Of a DNA stretch of 64,000 bases, positions 1 through 9,842 are shown in pieces. Numbering within the stretch: position 1 is the stretch's first letter; each line of letters begins with the position of its first letter. This DNA comes from an uncultured Pseudomonadota bacterium. GTDB taxonomy: Bacteria > Pseudomonadota > Gammaproteobacteria > Steroidobacterales > Steroidobacteraceae. The stretch covers positions 1-64,000 of the forward strand of contig CAMLGF010000015.1 of assembly GCA_946479515.1 (NCBI GenBank), given 5' to 3'. The translations under genes and the position numbers were made by a program. A model generated the notes under the pieces. It saw nothing but the letters and a program-made list of their open reading frames with translations. It did not search any database and had not been told where the DNA came from.

Positions 1-579
1 GCCAGCATCGACCCGCACAAGGGCAAGATGGGCGTGCGCGAGGCGCGCCGCCTGCTCAAGGATGGCGTGATCCGCGGCTTCAAGTTCCATCCGACGCTGC
101 AGGGCTTCTTCCCCAACGATCGCATCGCCTATCCACTCTACGAGGTGATCGCGGAGCACAAGCTGCCGGCCATCTTCCACAGCGGGCACTCGGGCATGGG
201 CACGGGCATGCCGGGCGGCGGCGGCCTGCGGCTCAAGTACTCGAACCCGATGCACCTCGACGACGTGGCGGCGGACTTCCCCGACATGACCATCATCATC
301 GCGCACCCGTCCTGGCCCTGGCAGGACGAGGCCCTGTCGGTGTGCCTGCACAAGCCCAACGTCTACATCGACCTGTCGGGCTGGTCGCCGAAGTACTTCC
401 CGCCGCAGCTCGTGCAGTACGCCAACACGCAGCTCAAGACCCGCATGCTGTTCGGGTCGGACTATCCACTGATCACGCCCGACCGGTGGATCCGGGATTT
501 CCGCGAGGCGGGCTTCAAGCCCGAGGTGCACGACCTGATTCTCAAGCAGAACGCCATCCGCGCCCTGGGCCTCGCGTGA
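1..579 (+). CDS. ACMSD-type amidohydrolase (5' partial)
   Basis: The reading frame is open from base 1, so the N-terminus lies outside the window; 192 residues are visible. They read as the C-terminal two thirds of a metal-dependent TIM-barrel amidohydrolase of the ACMSD/amidohydrolase-2 family. Visible are FHSGHSG (metal/substrate His), IIAHPSWPW (second His strand), a YIDLSGWSPKYFP strand and the FGSDYPL motif with the catalytic Asp. Family members are decarboxylases or hydrolases of aromatic or ring-cleavage acids. It ends 1 bp before the feruloyl-CoA-synthetase-like gene, so it is probably co-transcribed and works on a lignin-derived acid. The exact substrate cannot be read from the sequence. 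Confidence 0.8.
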   Translation, partial: ASIDPHKGKMGVREARRLLKDGVIRGFKFHPTLQGFFPNDRIAYPLYEVIAEHKLPAIFHSGHSGMGTGMPGGGGLRLKYSNPMHLDDVAADFPDMTIIIAHPSWPWQDEALSVCLHKPNVYIDLSGWSPKYFPPQLVQYANTQLKTRMLFGSDYPLITPDRWIRDFREAGFKPEVHDLILKQNAIRALGLA

Positions 580-580
580 C

Positions 581-2431
581 ATGAGCGCGGTCGCGGCGAG
601 TTGGACTCCCGACCCCTTCGCGACTCATTTCGAACGCCGCGATGATGGCTCGCTCATCCTGCGGCCGCTGGGCGTTCTGCGGCCGCATCCCCCGCGGCTG
701 ACCGATTCCTTCGAACACTGGGCGCGCACGACGCCCGATCGCGTGCTGGTCGCGCGGCGCGATGCGAGCGGCGCGTGGCGGCAGGTGAGCTACGGCGTCA
801 TGCTGGCGCGGGTGCAGCGCCTGGCGAGCGGGCTGCTCGAACGCGGCCTGTCGGCCGACCGGCCGCTCGCCATCCTGTCCGGCAACAGCATCGAGCACCT
901 GACGCTGGGCCTGGCCGCACTGTGGGCGGGCATACCGTATTGTCCGGTGTCGCCCGCGTATTCCCAGGTGTCGGGCGATCTGGCGAGATTCGGCTACGTG
1001 ATGGATCTGCTCACGCCCGGGCTGGTGGCGGCATTCGACACGCCGCGTTTCGCCCAGGCGCTATCGCGCGTCCCCGCCGCCGTCGAACTGGTGGGCGACG
1101 CGCCGGTGGCGGGTCGGCGTGTGACGTCTCTCGAGTCGCTCGAGGCGGAAATCACCGCGCACGTCGCGGCCGCGCACGCGGCCACGGATGCGGACTCGAT
1201 CGCACGTTTCCTGCTCACCTCGGGATCCACCGGTCATCCCAAGGCGGTGATCACCACCCATCGCATGTGCTGCAGCAATGCCGCCATGCTGGCGCAGTCC
1301 ATGCCCTTCCTCGCCGACGAGCCGCCGGTGCTGCTCGACTGGCTGCCGTGGAATCACACCTTCGGCGGCAGTCACAACCTGGGCCTGTTGCTGACGTACG
1401 GCGGCTCGCTGTACATCGACGATGGCCGCCCGACTCCCGCGGGCATCGCCGCGACGCTGCACAACCTGCGCGAGATATCGCCCACGGTGTACTTCAACGT
1501 GCCCAAGGGTTTCGACATGCTGGCAGCGCACCTGCAGGAAGACGGCGCGTTGCGCCGAAATTTCTATCGGCGCCTGCGCGCCTATTTTTTCGCGGGCGCC
1601 TCGCTGGCGCAGCACACCTGGGACGAGCTCGACACGGCGTCGATGGCCGAGCTCGGCCACCGCACGCCGATGCTGTCCGGGCTGGGTGCGACCGAGACGG
1701 GCCCCTCGGTGACGTTCACCACGCCGGCAATGGGCCGCAGCGGCGTCATCGGCCTGCCGGCGGCGGGCACGCTGGTCAAGCTCGCACCCGTGGACGAGAA
1801 GCTGGAGATCCGCGTGCGCGGTCCCGTGGTCACGCCGGGATATTGGCGCCAGCCCGAGCTCACGGCGCCCGCGTTCGATGCCGAGGGCTTCTACCGACTG
1901 GGCGACGCGGTGCGCCTCATCGATGCGAGCGATCCGACCCGCGGTCTCAAATTCGATGGCCGCATCGGCGAGGACTTCAAGCTCGCGAACGGCACCTGGG
2001 TGAGCGTGGGTCCGCTGCGTGCCGAGCTCATCGCCGCGCTGGCGCCGCTGGCGCAGGACGTCGTGATCGCGGGCCTGGACGCGGACTATCTGGCGGCGCT
2101 GGTGATTCCCGATCTCAATGCCTGCGCCGCGCTGCTCGGCACGACGCGTGCGCCGGAACATGCCACGCTGGCGGACGACGCGCGGCTGGTGACTTTCCTG
2201 CGCGAGCGGCTGACCGCGCATGCGCGCACCCATCCGGCGAGCACGCGCAGCGTGCGGCGCGCCTGCCTGCTGCCCGCGGCGCCCTCGCTGGATCACGGCG
2301 AGATCACCGACAAGGGCTCGATCAATCAGCGCGCCGTGCTGCGCAATCACGCGGTGCACGTGGCCGCAATGTATGCGACGGCGCCCCGGCCGCAGGTCGC
2401 CGTCATCGAACTGGAGGAGACGCGAACATGA
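581..2431 (+). CDS. Feruloyl-CoA synthetase-like AMP-dependent ligase
   Basis: A 616-residue ANL-superfamily acyl-CoA ligase. The AMP-binding loop LLTSGSTGHPKAV lies near residues 210-222, the adenylate-contact motif GATETGP near 368, and DGRIGEDFKLANGTWV near 459-473. This last variant, where ordinary acyl-CoA ligases have GR.kd.I, is typical of feruloyl-CoA synthases, as is the N-terminal LRPLGVLRPHPP segment. Expected reaction: ferulate (or another hydroxycinnamate) + ATP + CoA to the CoA thioester, in the cytoplasm. It starts 1 bp after the amidohydrolase and overlaps the MFS gene by 4 bp (ATGA), so all three form one operon. No hydratase/aldolase (ech) or vanillin dehydrogenase is in the window. 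Fcs is the likely name, but other aryl-CoA ligases are possible. Confidence 0.8.
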   Translation: MSAVAASWTPDPFATHFERRDDGSLILRPLGVLRPHPPRLTDSFEHWARTTPDRVLVARRDASGAWRQVSYGVMLARVQRLASGLLERGLSADRPLAILSGNSIEHLTLGLAALWAGIPYCPVSPAYSQVSGDLARFGYVMDLLTPGLVAAFDTPRFAQALSRVPAAVELVGDAPVAGRRVTSLESLEAEITAHVAAAHAATDADSIARFLLTSGSTGHPKAVITTHRMCCSNAAMLAQSMPFLADEPPVLLDWLPWNHTFGGSHNLGLLLTYGGSLYIDDGRPTPAGIAATLHNLREISPTVYFNVPKGFDMLAAHLQEDGALRRNFYRRLRAYFFAGASLAQHTWDELDTASMAELGHRTPMLSGLGATETGPSVTFTTPAMGRSGVIGLPAAGTLVKLAPVDEKLEIRVRGPVVTPGYWRQPELTAPAFDAEGFYRLGDAVRLIDASDPTRGLKFDGRIGEDFKLANGTWVSVGPLRAELIAALAPLAQDVVIAGLDADYLAALVIPDLNACAALLGTTRAPEHATLADDARLVTFLRERLTAHARTHPASTRSVRRACLLPAAPSLDHGEITDKGSINQRAVLRNHAVHVAAMYATAPRPQVAVIELEETRT

Positions 2432-3612
2432 GCTTGCGAGGAAATGTGCTGGTGACCATTGCGCTGTGTTTCCTGGTTGCCGTGCTCGAGGGTTTCGACA
2501 TCCAGGCGATGGGCGTGGCCGCGCCACACCTGGCGCCACAGTTCGGCCTCGACGCCGAGCAGATGGGCTGGGTGTTCAGCATCAGCAATATCGGTCTGGT
2601 GATCGGCGCCAGTTTCGGCGGCTGGCTCGCGGACAAGACCGGGCGCAAGCCAATCTTCATCGCGGCCGTGGCGGTGTTCGGCGCCTTCACGCTCGCGACC
2701 GCATTGGTCGGCACTTACGACACGCTGCTGGCCGCGCGCTTCTGCGCCGGGCTCGGCTTCGGCGCCGCGCTGCCCAACATGATGGCCATCGCCACCGAGA
2801 TCGGCAGCCGCCAGCGCGCCGGTGCGACCGCGGCCGTGATGTTCTGCGGCATGCCGGTGGGCGGCGGGCTGTCGGCGCTCACCACCCAGCTGCTGCCGGT
2901 CGGCTTCGACTGGCGCACGCTGTTCCTGATGGGCGGCGTGCTGCCGATCCTGCTGATTCCCGCGCTGTACTGGCTGATGGCCGAGACACTGGTGCGCCCA
3001 GGCGGGGAAGGCTCGCCCCGCGTGCCGGTGATGCACGCGCTGTTCGGCGAGCAGCGCGCGTTGCCCACGCTGCTGCTGTGGGTGACGTTCCTGCCGACGC
3101 TGCTCATCCTCTATCTCATCCTCAACTGGCTGCCGACCCTGGTCATCGCCAATGGACTGGACGCGCACGTGGCGCCGCGCACGTCGCTGGCCTTCAACTT
3201 CGGCAGTGTCGCCGGGGCGCTGTTGTTCGGCTGGCTGGTGGACAGGTTTCATTTCCGTTGGCCGATGACGCTCGCCTACGCGGCGCTGATCGCCACGCTG
3301 GTCCTGCTCGCGGCCTCGCGGGGGCTGTGGCCCACCGTGCTGCTGAGCGGCGCGGTGGGGTTCTTCCTGCTGGGTGCGAACTACGCGCTGTACGGCGTCG
3401 CGCCCGGCTATTACCCGCGCGCCATACGCGGCACGGGTTCGGGCGCCAGCATCGCGGTGGGTCGCGTCGGGTCCATCGTGGGCCCGCTGCTCGCGGGCCT
3501 GCTGATCAGCGGCGGCACGAGCGCCACCGGCGTCGTGCGCTACATGGTTCCGGTGGCCGCGCTCGCCGGCATCGCGGTGTTTGCGCTCAGCTTCCGACCG
3601 CGGCCCGACTAA
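2428..3612 (+). CDS. MFS transporter, aromatic acid:H+ symporter (AAHS) type
   Basis: A 394-residue MFS protein with about 12 hydrophobic segments. TM1 carries the GFDIQAMGVAAP signature of the AAHS family (PcaK/VanK/BenK type), and the TM2-3 loop has the MFS motif GGWLADKTGRKP. It should import an aromatic acid across the inner membrane with protons. The ATG at 2428 overlaps the stop of the ligase gene (ATGA), indicating translational coupling, so the cargo is probably ferulate, vanillate or a related acid. The 3' end overlaps the convergent LysR gene by 4 bp. Confidence 0.85.
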   Translation: MSLRGNVLVTIALCFLVAVLEGFDIQAMGVAAPHLAPQFGLDAEQMGWVFSISNIGLVIGASFGGWLADKTGRKPIFIAAVAVFGAFTLATALVGTYDTLLAARFCAGLGFGAALPNMMAIATEIGSRQRAGATAAVMFCGMPVGGGLSALTTQLLPVGFDWRTLFLMGGVLPILLIPALYWLMAETLVRPGGEGSPRVPVMHALFGEQRALPTLLLWVTFLPTLLILYLILNWLPTLVIANGLDAHVAPRTSLAFNFGSVAGALLFGWLVDRFHFRWPMTLAYAALIATLVLLAASRGLWPTVLLSGAVGFFLLGANYALYGVAPGYYPRAIRGTGSGASIAVGRVGSIVGPLLAGLLISGGTSATGVVRYMVPVAALAGIAVFALSFRPRPD

Positions 3613-4529
3613 CCCGGCTCGCGTGCGCGGCGTTGGAACAGCGTGCACATCAGTGCGCGCAGCCAGCGGCTGCGCGCGTCGTGATGGAACTTGCGATGCC
3701 AGATCTGCCGCAGGTCGATGCGCGGCGCGTCGAAGGGCGGTTTCACCACGCGGATGCGCGCCGACACGCTGGAGAAATACCGCGCGAGGGGCTCGGGCAC
3801 CGTCACCACCAGGTCTGACTGTTCGACGATGGGCGGCACGCTCGCGAAGTGCGGCGTGGTCAGCACGACGCGGCGCCGGATGCGCTTGCGGGCCAGGAAA
3901 CGCTCGATCACCTCCTCGGTGCGGCTCTCGGCGCGAATCACCGCGTGGTCGAGCTGCAGGAACTGCTTCAGCGTGAGGCGCGATGCTTTCAGCGGGTGAC
4001 CCGCGCGCAGCAGGCAGGTGAAGGTGTCCGCGAACAGCGTCTGCTGGAAGAAGTTGTGCCGCGTGAGGTCGGGGAAGTAGCCGAGCGCCAGGTCGATGGT
4101 GCCGGCCTCGAGTCCCGCGGCAATGTCCTCCGCGGGCAGGCTGACGGAGCGCAGGCTGGTGTGCGGAGCCACGCGCCGCAGCTGCGCGAGCACCGCCGGC
4201 AGGAACACCACCTCGCCCACATCCGACAGCGCCAGCACGATGGGCTGATGGCTGCCCGCCGGGTCGAACACCGGCGAGGCGACGATCTCCGTGCCGATGC
4301 GCGCCAGCACCTCGCGCACCGGCCCCATGATCTCGCTGACCCGCGGCGTGGGCTGCATGGTGTTGCCGCTGCGCACGAACAGCGGGTCGCCGAAGAACTC
4401 GCGCAGCTTGCCCAGCGCCGAGCTCAACGAGGGCTGGCTACGCTGCAGCTTGATGGCGGCGGCGCTGACGCTGCGCTTCTCCTCGATGGCCGCCAGCACG
4501 CGCAGCAGGTTGAGATCGAGCTCGTTCAT
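3609..4529 (-). CDS. LysR-type transcriptional regulator
   Basis: A 306-residue LysR regulator. The N-terminal winged HTH covers roughly residues 1-60 (MNELDLNLLRVLAAIEE..., with a recognition helix around AAAIKLQRSQPSLSSAL); the rest is a periplasmic-binding-like effector domain. The start at 4529 is chosen because it gives the standard LysR N-terminus; the frame opens further upstream but that extension is not LysR-like. It is divergent from the purU-ligM-metF operon and convergent with the MFS gene, so it is the obvious candidate regulator of methoxyaromatic catabolism, with an aromatic acid as coinducer (inference). Confidence 0.88.
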   Translation of the reverse strand: MNELDLNLLRVLAAIEEKRSVSAAAIKLQRSQPSLSSALGKLREFFGDPLFVRSGNTMQPTPRVSEIMGPVREVLARIGTEIVASPVFDPAGSHQPIVLALSDVGEVVFLPAVLAQLRRVAPHTSLRSVSLPAEDIAAGLEAGTIDLALGYFPDLTRHNFFQQTLFADTFTCLLRAGHPLKASRLTLKQFLQLDHAVIRAESRTEEVIERFLARKRIRRRVVLTTPHFASVPPIVEQSDLVVTVPEPLARYFSSVSARIRVVKPPFDAPRIDLRQIWHRKFHHDARSRWLRALMCTLFQRRAREPG

Positions 4530-4533
4530 GGCT

Positions 4534-4548
4534 ATTCCGATAACGAAT
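4534..4548. promoter_or_regulatory. Candidate LysR box (T-N11-A) between lysR and purU
   Basis: The 15-mer ATTCCGATAACGAAT has inverted ATTC/GAAT arms and contains the T-N11-A spacing of LysR binding sites. It lies 5 bp upstream of the lysR start in the 77-bp divergent gap with purU, where autoregulation and control of the divergent operon would be expected. An 8-bp palindrome (TGAATTCA) follows a few bases later. Based on pattern and position only. Confidence 0.4.
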
Positions 4549-4606
4549 ACAGTGAATTCATCATATCGCGTTGCCGGATTCGGCCGCGCGCCGCGATGAT
4601 CGGCCG

Positions 4607-5470
4607 ATGGTGGCCAATTCCATCGCGACCCGGGGCGTCCTGCGGCTGTCGTGTCCCGACCGGATGGGCATCGTCGCCGCAATGGGCGCCTTCCTGCTCG
4701 AGCACGCCTGCAACATCGTCGAGAGCGCGCAGTTCGGCGACGCCCGGTCCAACCGCTTCTTCATGCGGGTGAGCTTCCAGTCGGCGCGCAGCGGCATCGC
4801 GGCGATCCGCGCCGCGTTCGCCGCCGTGGGCGAGGCCTTCGGCATGGCGTGGGAGATCCACGACCTGACGCACAAGCCGCGCGTGCTGCTCATGGTGTCG
4901 CGCTTCGGGCACTGCCTCAACGATCTGTTGTTCCGGTTCCGCTCGGGCGCGCTGCCCATCGAGATACCGGCCATCGTCAGCAATCACCGCGATCATTACC
5001 CGCTGGCCGCCGCGCACGGCATTCCGTTCCACTACCTGCCGGTCACGGTCGAGGACAAGGCGCGCCGCGAGCGCCAGCTGCTCGATCTCTACGAGGAAGA
5101 GCGCTGCGACCTGATCGTGCTGGCGCGCTACATGCAGGTGCTCTCGCCGGAACTTTGCGCCCGGCTCGAAGGGCGCATCATCAACATTCACCACTCGTTC
5201 CTGCCGAGCTTCCAGGGTGCGCGGCCCTACCAGCAAGCGCACGACCGTGGCGTGAAGCTGATCGGTGCCACGGCTCACTACGTGACCGCCGCGCTCGACG
5301 AGGGCCCGATCATCGAACAGGACGTGGCGCGCGTGGATCACGCCATGAGCCTGGAGGACTGCGTCAACACCGGACGCGACGTGGAGAGCGCCGTGCTGGC
5401 GCGTGCGGTGAAGTGGCACGCGGAGCATCGCATCCTGCTGAACGGCAATCGCACCGTCGTTTTTCGCTAA
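4607..5470 (+). CDS. purU: Formyltetrahydrofolate deformylase
   Basis: A 287-residue protein. An N-terminal ACT-like domain (about 1-85, GVLRLSCPDRMGIVAAMGAFL) is followed by a formyltransferase-fold catalytic domain with NIHHSFLPSFQGARPY and HYVTAALDEGPIIEQDV, both PurU signatures. Reaction: 10-formyl-THF + H2O to formate + THF, in the cytoplasm. ATG 4607 is used because the residue order then matches the family; an upstream in-frame ATG at 4571 would add 12 residues. It lies 12 bp ahead of the LigM-like gene. In this setting it probably regenerates free THF by discarding the C1 unit taken from methoxyaromatics, rather than serving purine balance. Confidence 0.9.
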   Translation: MVANSIATRGVLRLSCPDRMGIVAAMGAFLLEHACNIVESAQFGDARSNRFFMRVSFQSARSGIAAIRAAFAAVGEAFGMAWEIHDLTHKPRVLLMVSRFGHCLNDLLFRFRSGALPIEIPAIVSNHRDHYPLAAAHGIPFHYLPVTVEDKARRERQLLDLYEEERCDLIVLARYMQVLSPELCARLEGRIINIHHSFLPSFQGARPYQQAHDRGVKLIGATAHYVTAALDEGPIIEQDVARVDHAMSLEDCVNTGRDVESAVLARAVKWHAEHRILLNGNRTVVFR

Positions 5471-7779
<2,309 letters not shown>

Positions 7780-7793
7780 GCCGCGTCGTCAGC

Positions 7794-9359
7794 TCATTCG
7801 AGGGCGACCACCGTAATCGATGCCGGCGCGAGCGTCAGACGCAGCGAGCCGCCCGCGGCCTGGGCCCGGAAAGGCTTCGGCGCCACCGTGTCCGGCGCGT
7901 CGAAGGTATTGACGCTGTCCACTCGAGGTGCGGCGAGGGTTTCGCCGCGCGCACGCTTCACGGTCGAGCCGGCCACGTCGACGTTTACGTCGGCGCGCTG
8001 ATTCGGGTCGAGATTGGCCACCGCCAGCCACAGTTTCCCCTGCGCATCGCGTGCCGCGATCGCATCCAGGCGCGGCAGCGTGATGTCGCCATGCCTGTAG
8101 TTGCCGGCGGACACGCTCACGGGCAGCGAGATTGCGTCCTGGAACGGCACGTACAGGCGGAACACGTGATAGGTCGGCGTGAGCAGCATCTTCTCGTGGT
8201 CGGTGAGAATCATGGCCTGCAGCACGTTGACCATCTGCGCGATGTTCGCGCCGCGCACACGCTCGGCGTGGCGCGCGAAGGTGTTGATGTTCAGCGCCGC
8301 GATCAGCGCGTCGCGCTGGCTGTTCTGCTGCTCGAGGAATCCCTCGGGACTGCCCGGTGTGGGCGCGAGCCACGCTCCCCACTCATCGACGACCAGGGCG
8401 ATTTTCCGCTCCGGGTCGTAGCGGTCCATGATGGCGCCGTGAGTGCGCAGCAGCCCATCCATGCGTCGCGTGTCGTTCAGCAGCGCGGCGTACTCGTCCT
8501 CGCCGAAGCCCGTGGCCTTGAAGGCCGGCGGCCACTTCACCACCGTGTAGAAGTGCAGCGAGATTCCCTCGATGTCCCAGGCCCAGGTCTTGTTCTGCCA
8601 TGCTGCCATCACGGCCTGCGTGTATTCGGTGTGCTCCCCGTCGGGACCGACGGCGATGCGCCGCATCTTCTGCGCCGGGTTGTAGTTGCGTGAATAGCGC
8701 GCGTAGGTCTTGAGCTCTTCGACGTAGTGCTCCGGCGACATCGAACCGCCGCAGCCCCAGGATTCATTGCCGATGCCCAGCATGGCGATGCGATAGGGCT
8801 CCGGATGTCCATTGGCGGCGCGTTCCTTGCCCAGCGCACTGGGCTGCGGCGTGGTCAGGTACTCGAGCCAGTCGGCCGCCTCGGCCGGAGTGCCCGAGCC
8901 GACGTTGACGGAGATGTAGGCATCCGCTCCGATCTGCTGCACGAAGTCCATGAATTCGTGGGTGCCGAAGGTGTTCGGCTCGATGACGCCGCCCCAGTTG
9001 GGATTCAGCGTGGCCGGGCGGCGCTCGCGCGGCCCGATGCCATTGCGCCAGTGGTACTCGTCGGCGAAGCAGCCGCCCGGCCAGCGCACGTTGGGTACTT
9101 TCAGGGCCTTGAGCGCGGCCACCACGTCGTTGCGGATGCCGCGCGTGTTGGGGATCGGCGATTCCGGCCCGACCCAGACGCCTTCGTAGAGGCCGCGGCC
9201 CAGATGTTCGGCGAACTGGCCGAACAGGTTCCGGTTGAGAGTGGCGCCCGCGCGGGTCGCGTCGATGGAAATACGCAGCGGTTCGTCGGCGGCGAGCGCG
9301 CCGGCGGCTGCGAAATGGCACAGCGCGGCGCAGGCGAGCGCCATCAGCATCTTCGGCAT
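7794..9359 (-). CDS. Exported GH51 alpha-L-arabinofuranosidase
   Basis: A 521-residue protein with a signal peptide (residues 1-24, cleavage after ALAA) and a GH51 TIM barrel. Seen are NLFGQFAEHLGRGLYEGVWVG, VRWPGGCFADEYHWRNGIGP, the acid/base Glu199 in GIGNESWGCGG and the nucleophile Glu326 in VVDEWGAW, then a C-terminal beta domain. It removes alpha-L-arabinofuranosyl side chains from arabinoxylan or arabinan in the periplasm. A strong SD (AGGGGGG) sits 6-7 nt before the ATG. It diverges from the TonB-receptor gene across a 483-bp regulatory region and is probably co-regulated with it. Confidence 0.92.
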   Translation of the reverse strand: MPKMLMALACAALCHFAAAGALAADEPLRISIDATRAGATLNRNLFGQFAEHLGRGLYEGVWVGPESPIPNTRGIRNDVVAALKALKVPNVRWPGGCFADEYHWRNGIGPRERRPATLNPNWGGVIEPNTFGTHEFMDFVQQIGADAYISVNVGSGTPAEAADWLEYLTTPQPSALGKERAANGHPEPYRIAMLGIGNESWGCGGSMSPEHYVEELKTYARYSRNYNPAQKMRRIAVGPDGEHTEYTQAVMAAWQNKTWAWDIEGISLHFYTVVKWPPAFKATGFGEDEYAALLNDTRRMDGLLRTHGAIMDRYDPERKIALVVDEWGAWLAPTPGSPEGFLEQQNSQRDALIAALNINTFARHAERVRGANIAQMVNVLQAMILTDHEKMLLTPTYHVFRLYVPFQDAISLPVSVSAGNYRHGDITLPRLDAIAARDAQGKLWLAVANLDPNQRADVNVDVAGSTVKRARGETLAAPRVDSVNTFDAPDTVAPKPFRAQAAGGSLRLTLAPASITVVALE

Positions 9360-9510
9360 GAAATCCCCCCTGATATCGATGCGGCGCCCAACTTAGCACC
9401 GACCGTCGCCGCATGACAGCCAGGGCCTGCGTGGGGTCTTTCACTATGGGAATCGACTTTCATTAAGCGAATCGGTGAATACCAAAACGGATATTGCAAG
9501 CGGGTTTTTC

Positions 9511-9516
9511 TTGACA
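9511..9516 (+). promoter_or_regulatory. Candidate -35 box of the TonB-receptor operon
   Basis: A perfect TTGACA stands in a locally AT-richer stretch (9440-9600) of the 483-bp divergent region between the GH51 and TonB-receptor genes. No convincing -10 box follows at 16-18 bp, so an activator may be needed. Two GAATCG repeats (9450 and 9469, 19 bp apart) lie just upstream. The region 9360-9842 also holds the small ORF at 9601 and a strong hairpin inside it; no other gene is visible there. Confidence 0.3.
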
Positions 9517-9600
9517 AGTCTCGTAGCGGAGCGGGAGCCTAGGTGCGCGGATTGATTAGTTAGTACCGAAGCAGAAATCTCTTAAGAAGGGGGAGACTTC

Positions 9601-9663
9601 ATGTCACCAGCTCATCCTGGAGGCGCCACCGCGGTGGTGCCCGTCATTCCATATTGGTTCTAG
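9601..9663 (+). CDS. Possible 20-residue leader or small peptide ending PYWF
   Basis: ATG at 9601 follows a strong SD (AAGGGGGAG, spacing about 6 nt) and opens 20 codons, ending in an aromatic PYWF tail and TAG. Within the ORF, bases 9620-9639 form a near-perfect hairpin (two 9-base arms pairing with one G-U, around a GC centre) with a 12-bp palindromic core CCACCGCGGTGG. The position, 180 bp ahead of a TonB-receptor/flavin-halogenase operon, suggests either a regulatory leader peptide or a small precursor peptide. No family is recognised; this is a hypothesis. Confidence 0.4.
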   Translation: MSPAHPGGATAVVPVIPYWF

Positions 9664-9842
9664 ACGGTGGCTCCGGCCCGAGAGCCGCGACGCCACGGTG
9701 GCCCACGCGCGCAGGAGCGCGTGCCGGTGCGCCGGGCGAACGGTTCACGATCCGGCGTCACACCCAGGCAGGCTGGTACGGAAACTCGCTGAAGTCCGAA
9801 GACGGTCCGTCGGACCGATTCATGTCCTAAGAGGGAGACAGT

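Noticed and set aside
775..2427. In-frame extension upstream of the MFS gene
   Set aside because: It is an out-of-frame reading of the ligase gene; ATG 2428 with ATGA overlap and the family N-terminus fix the start.
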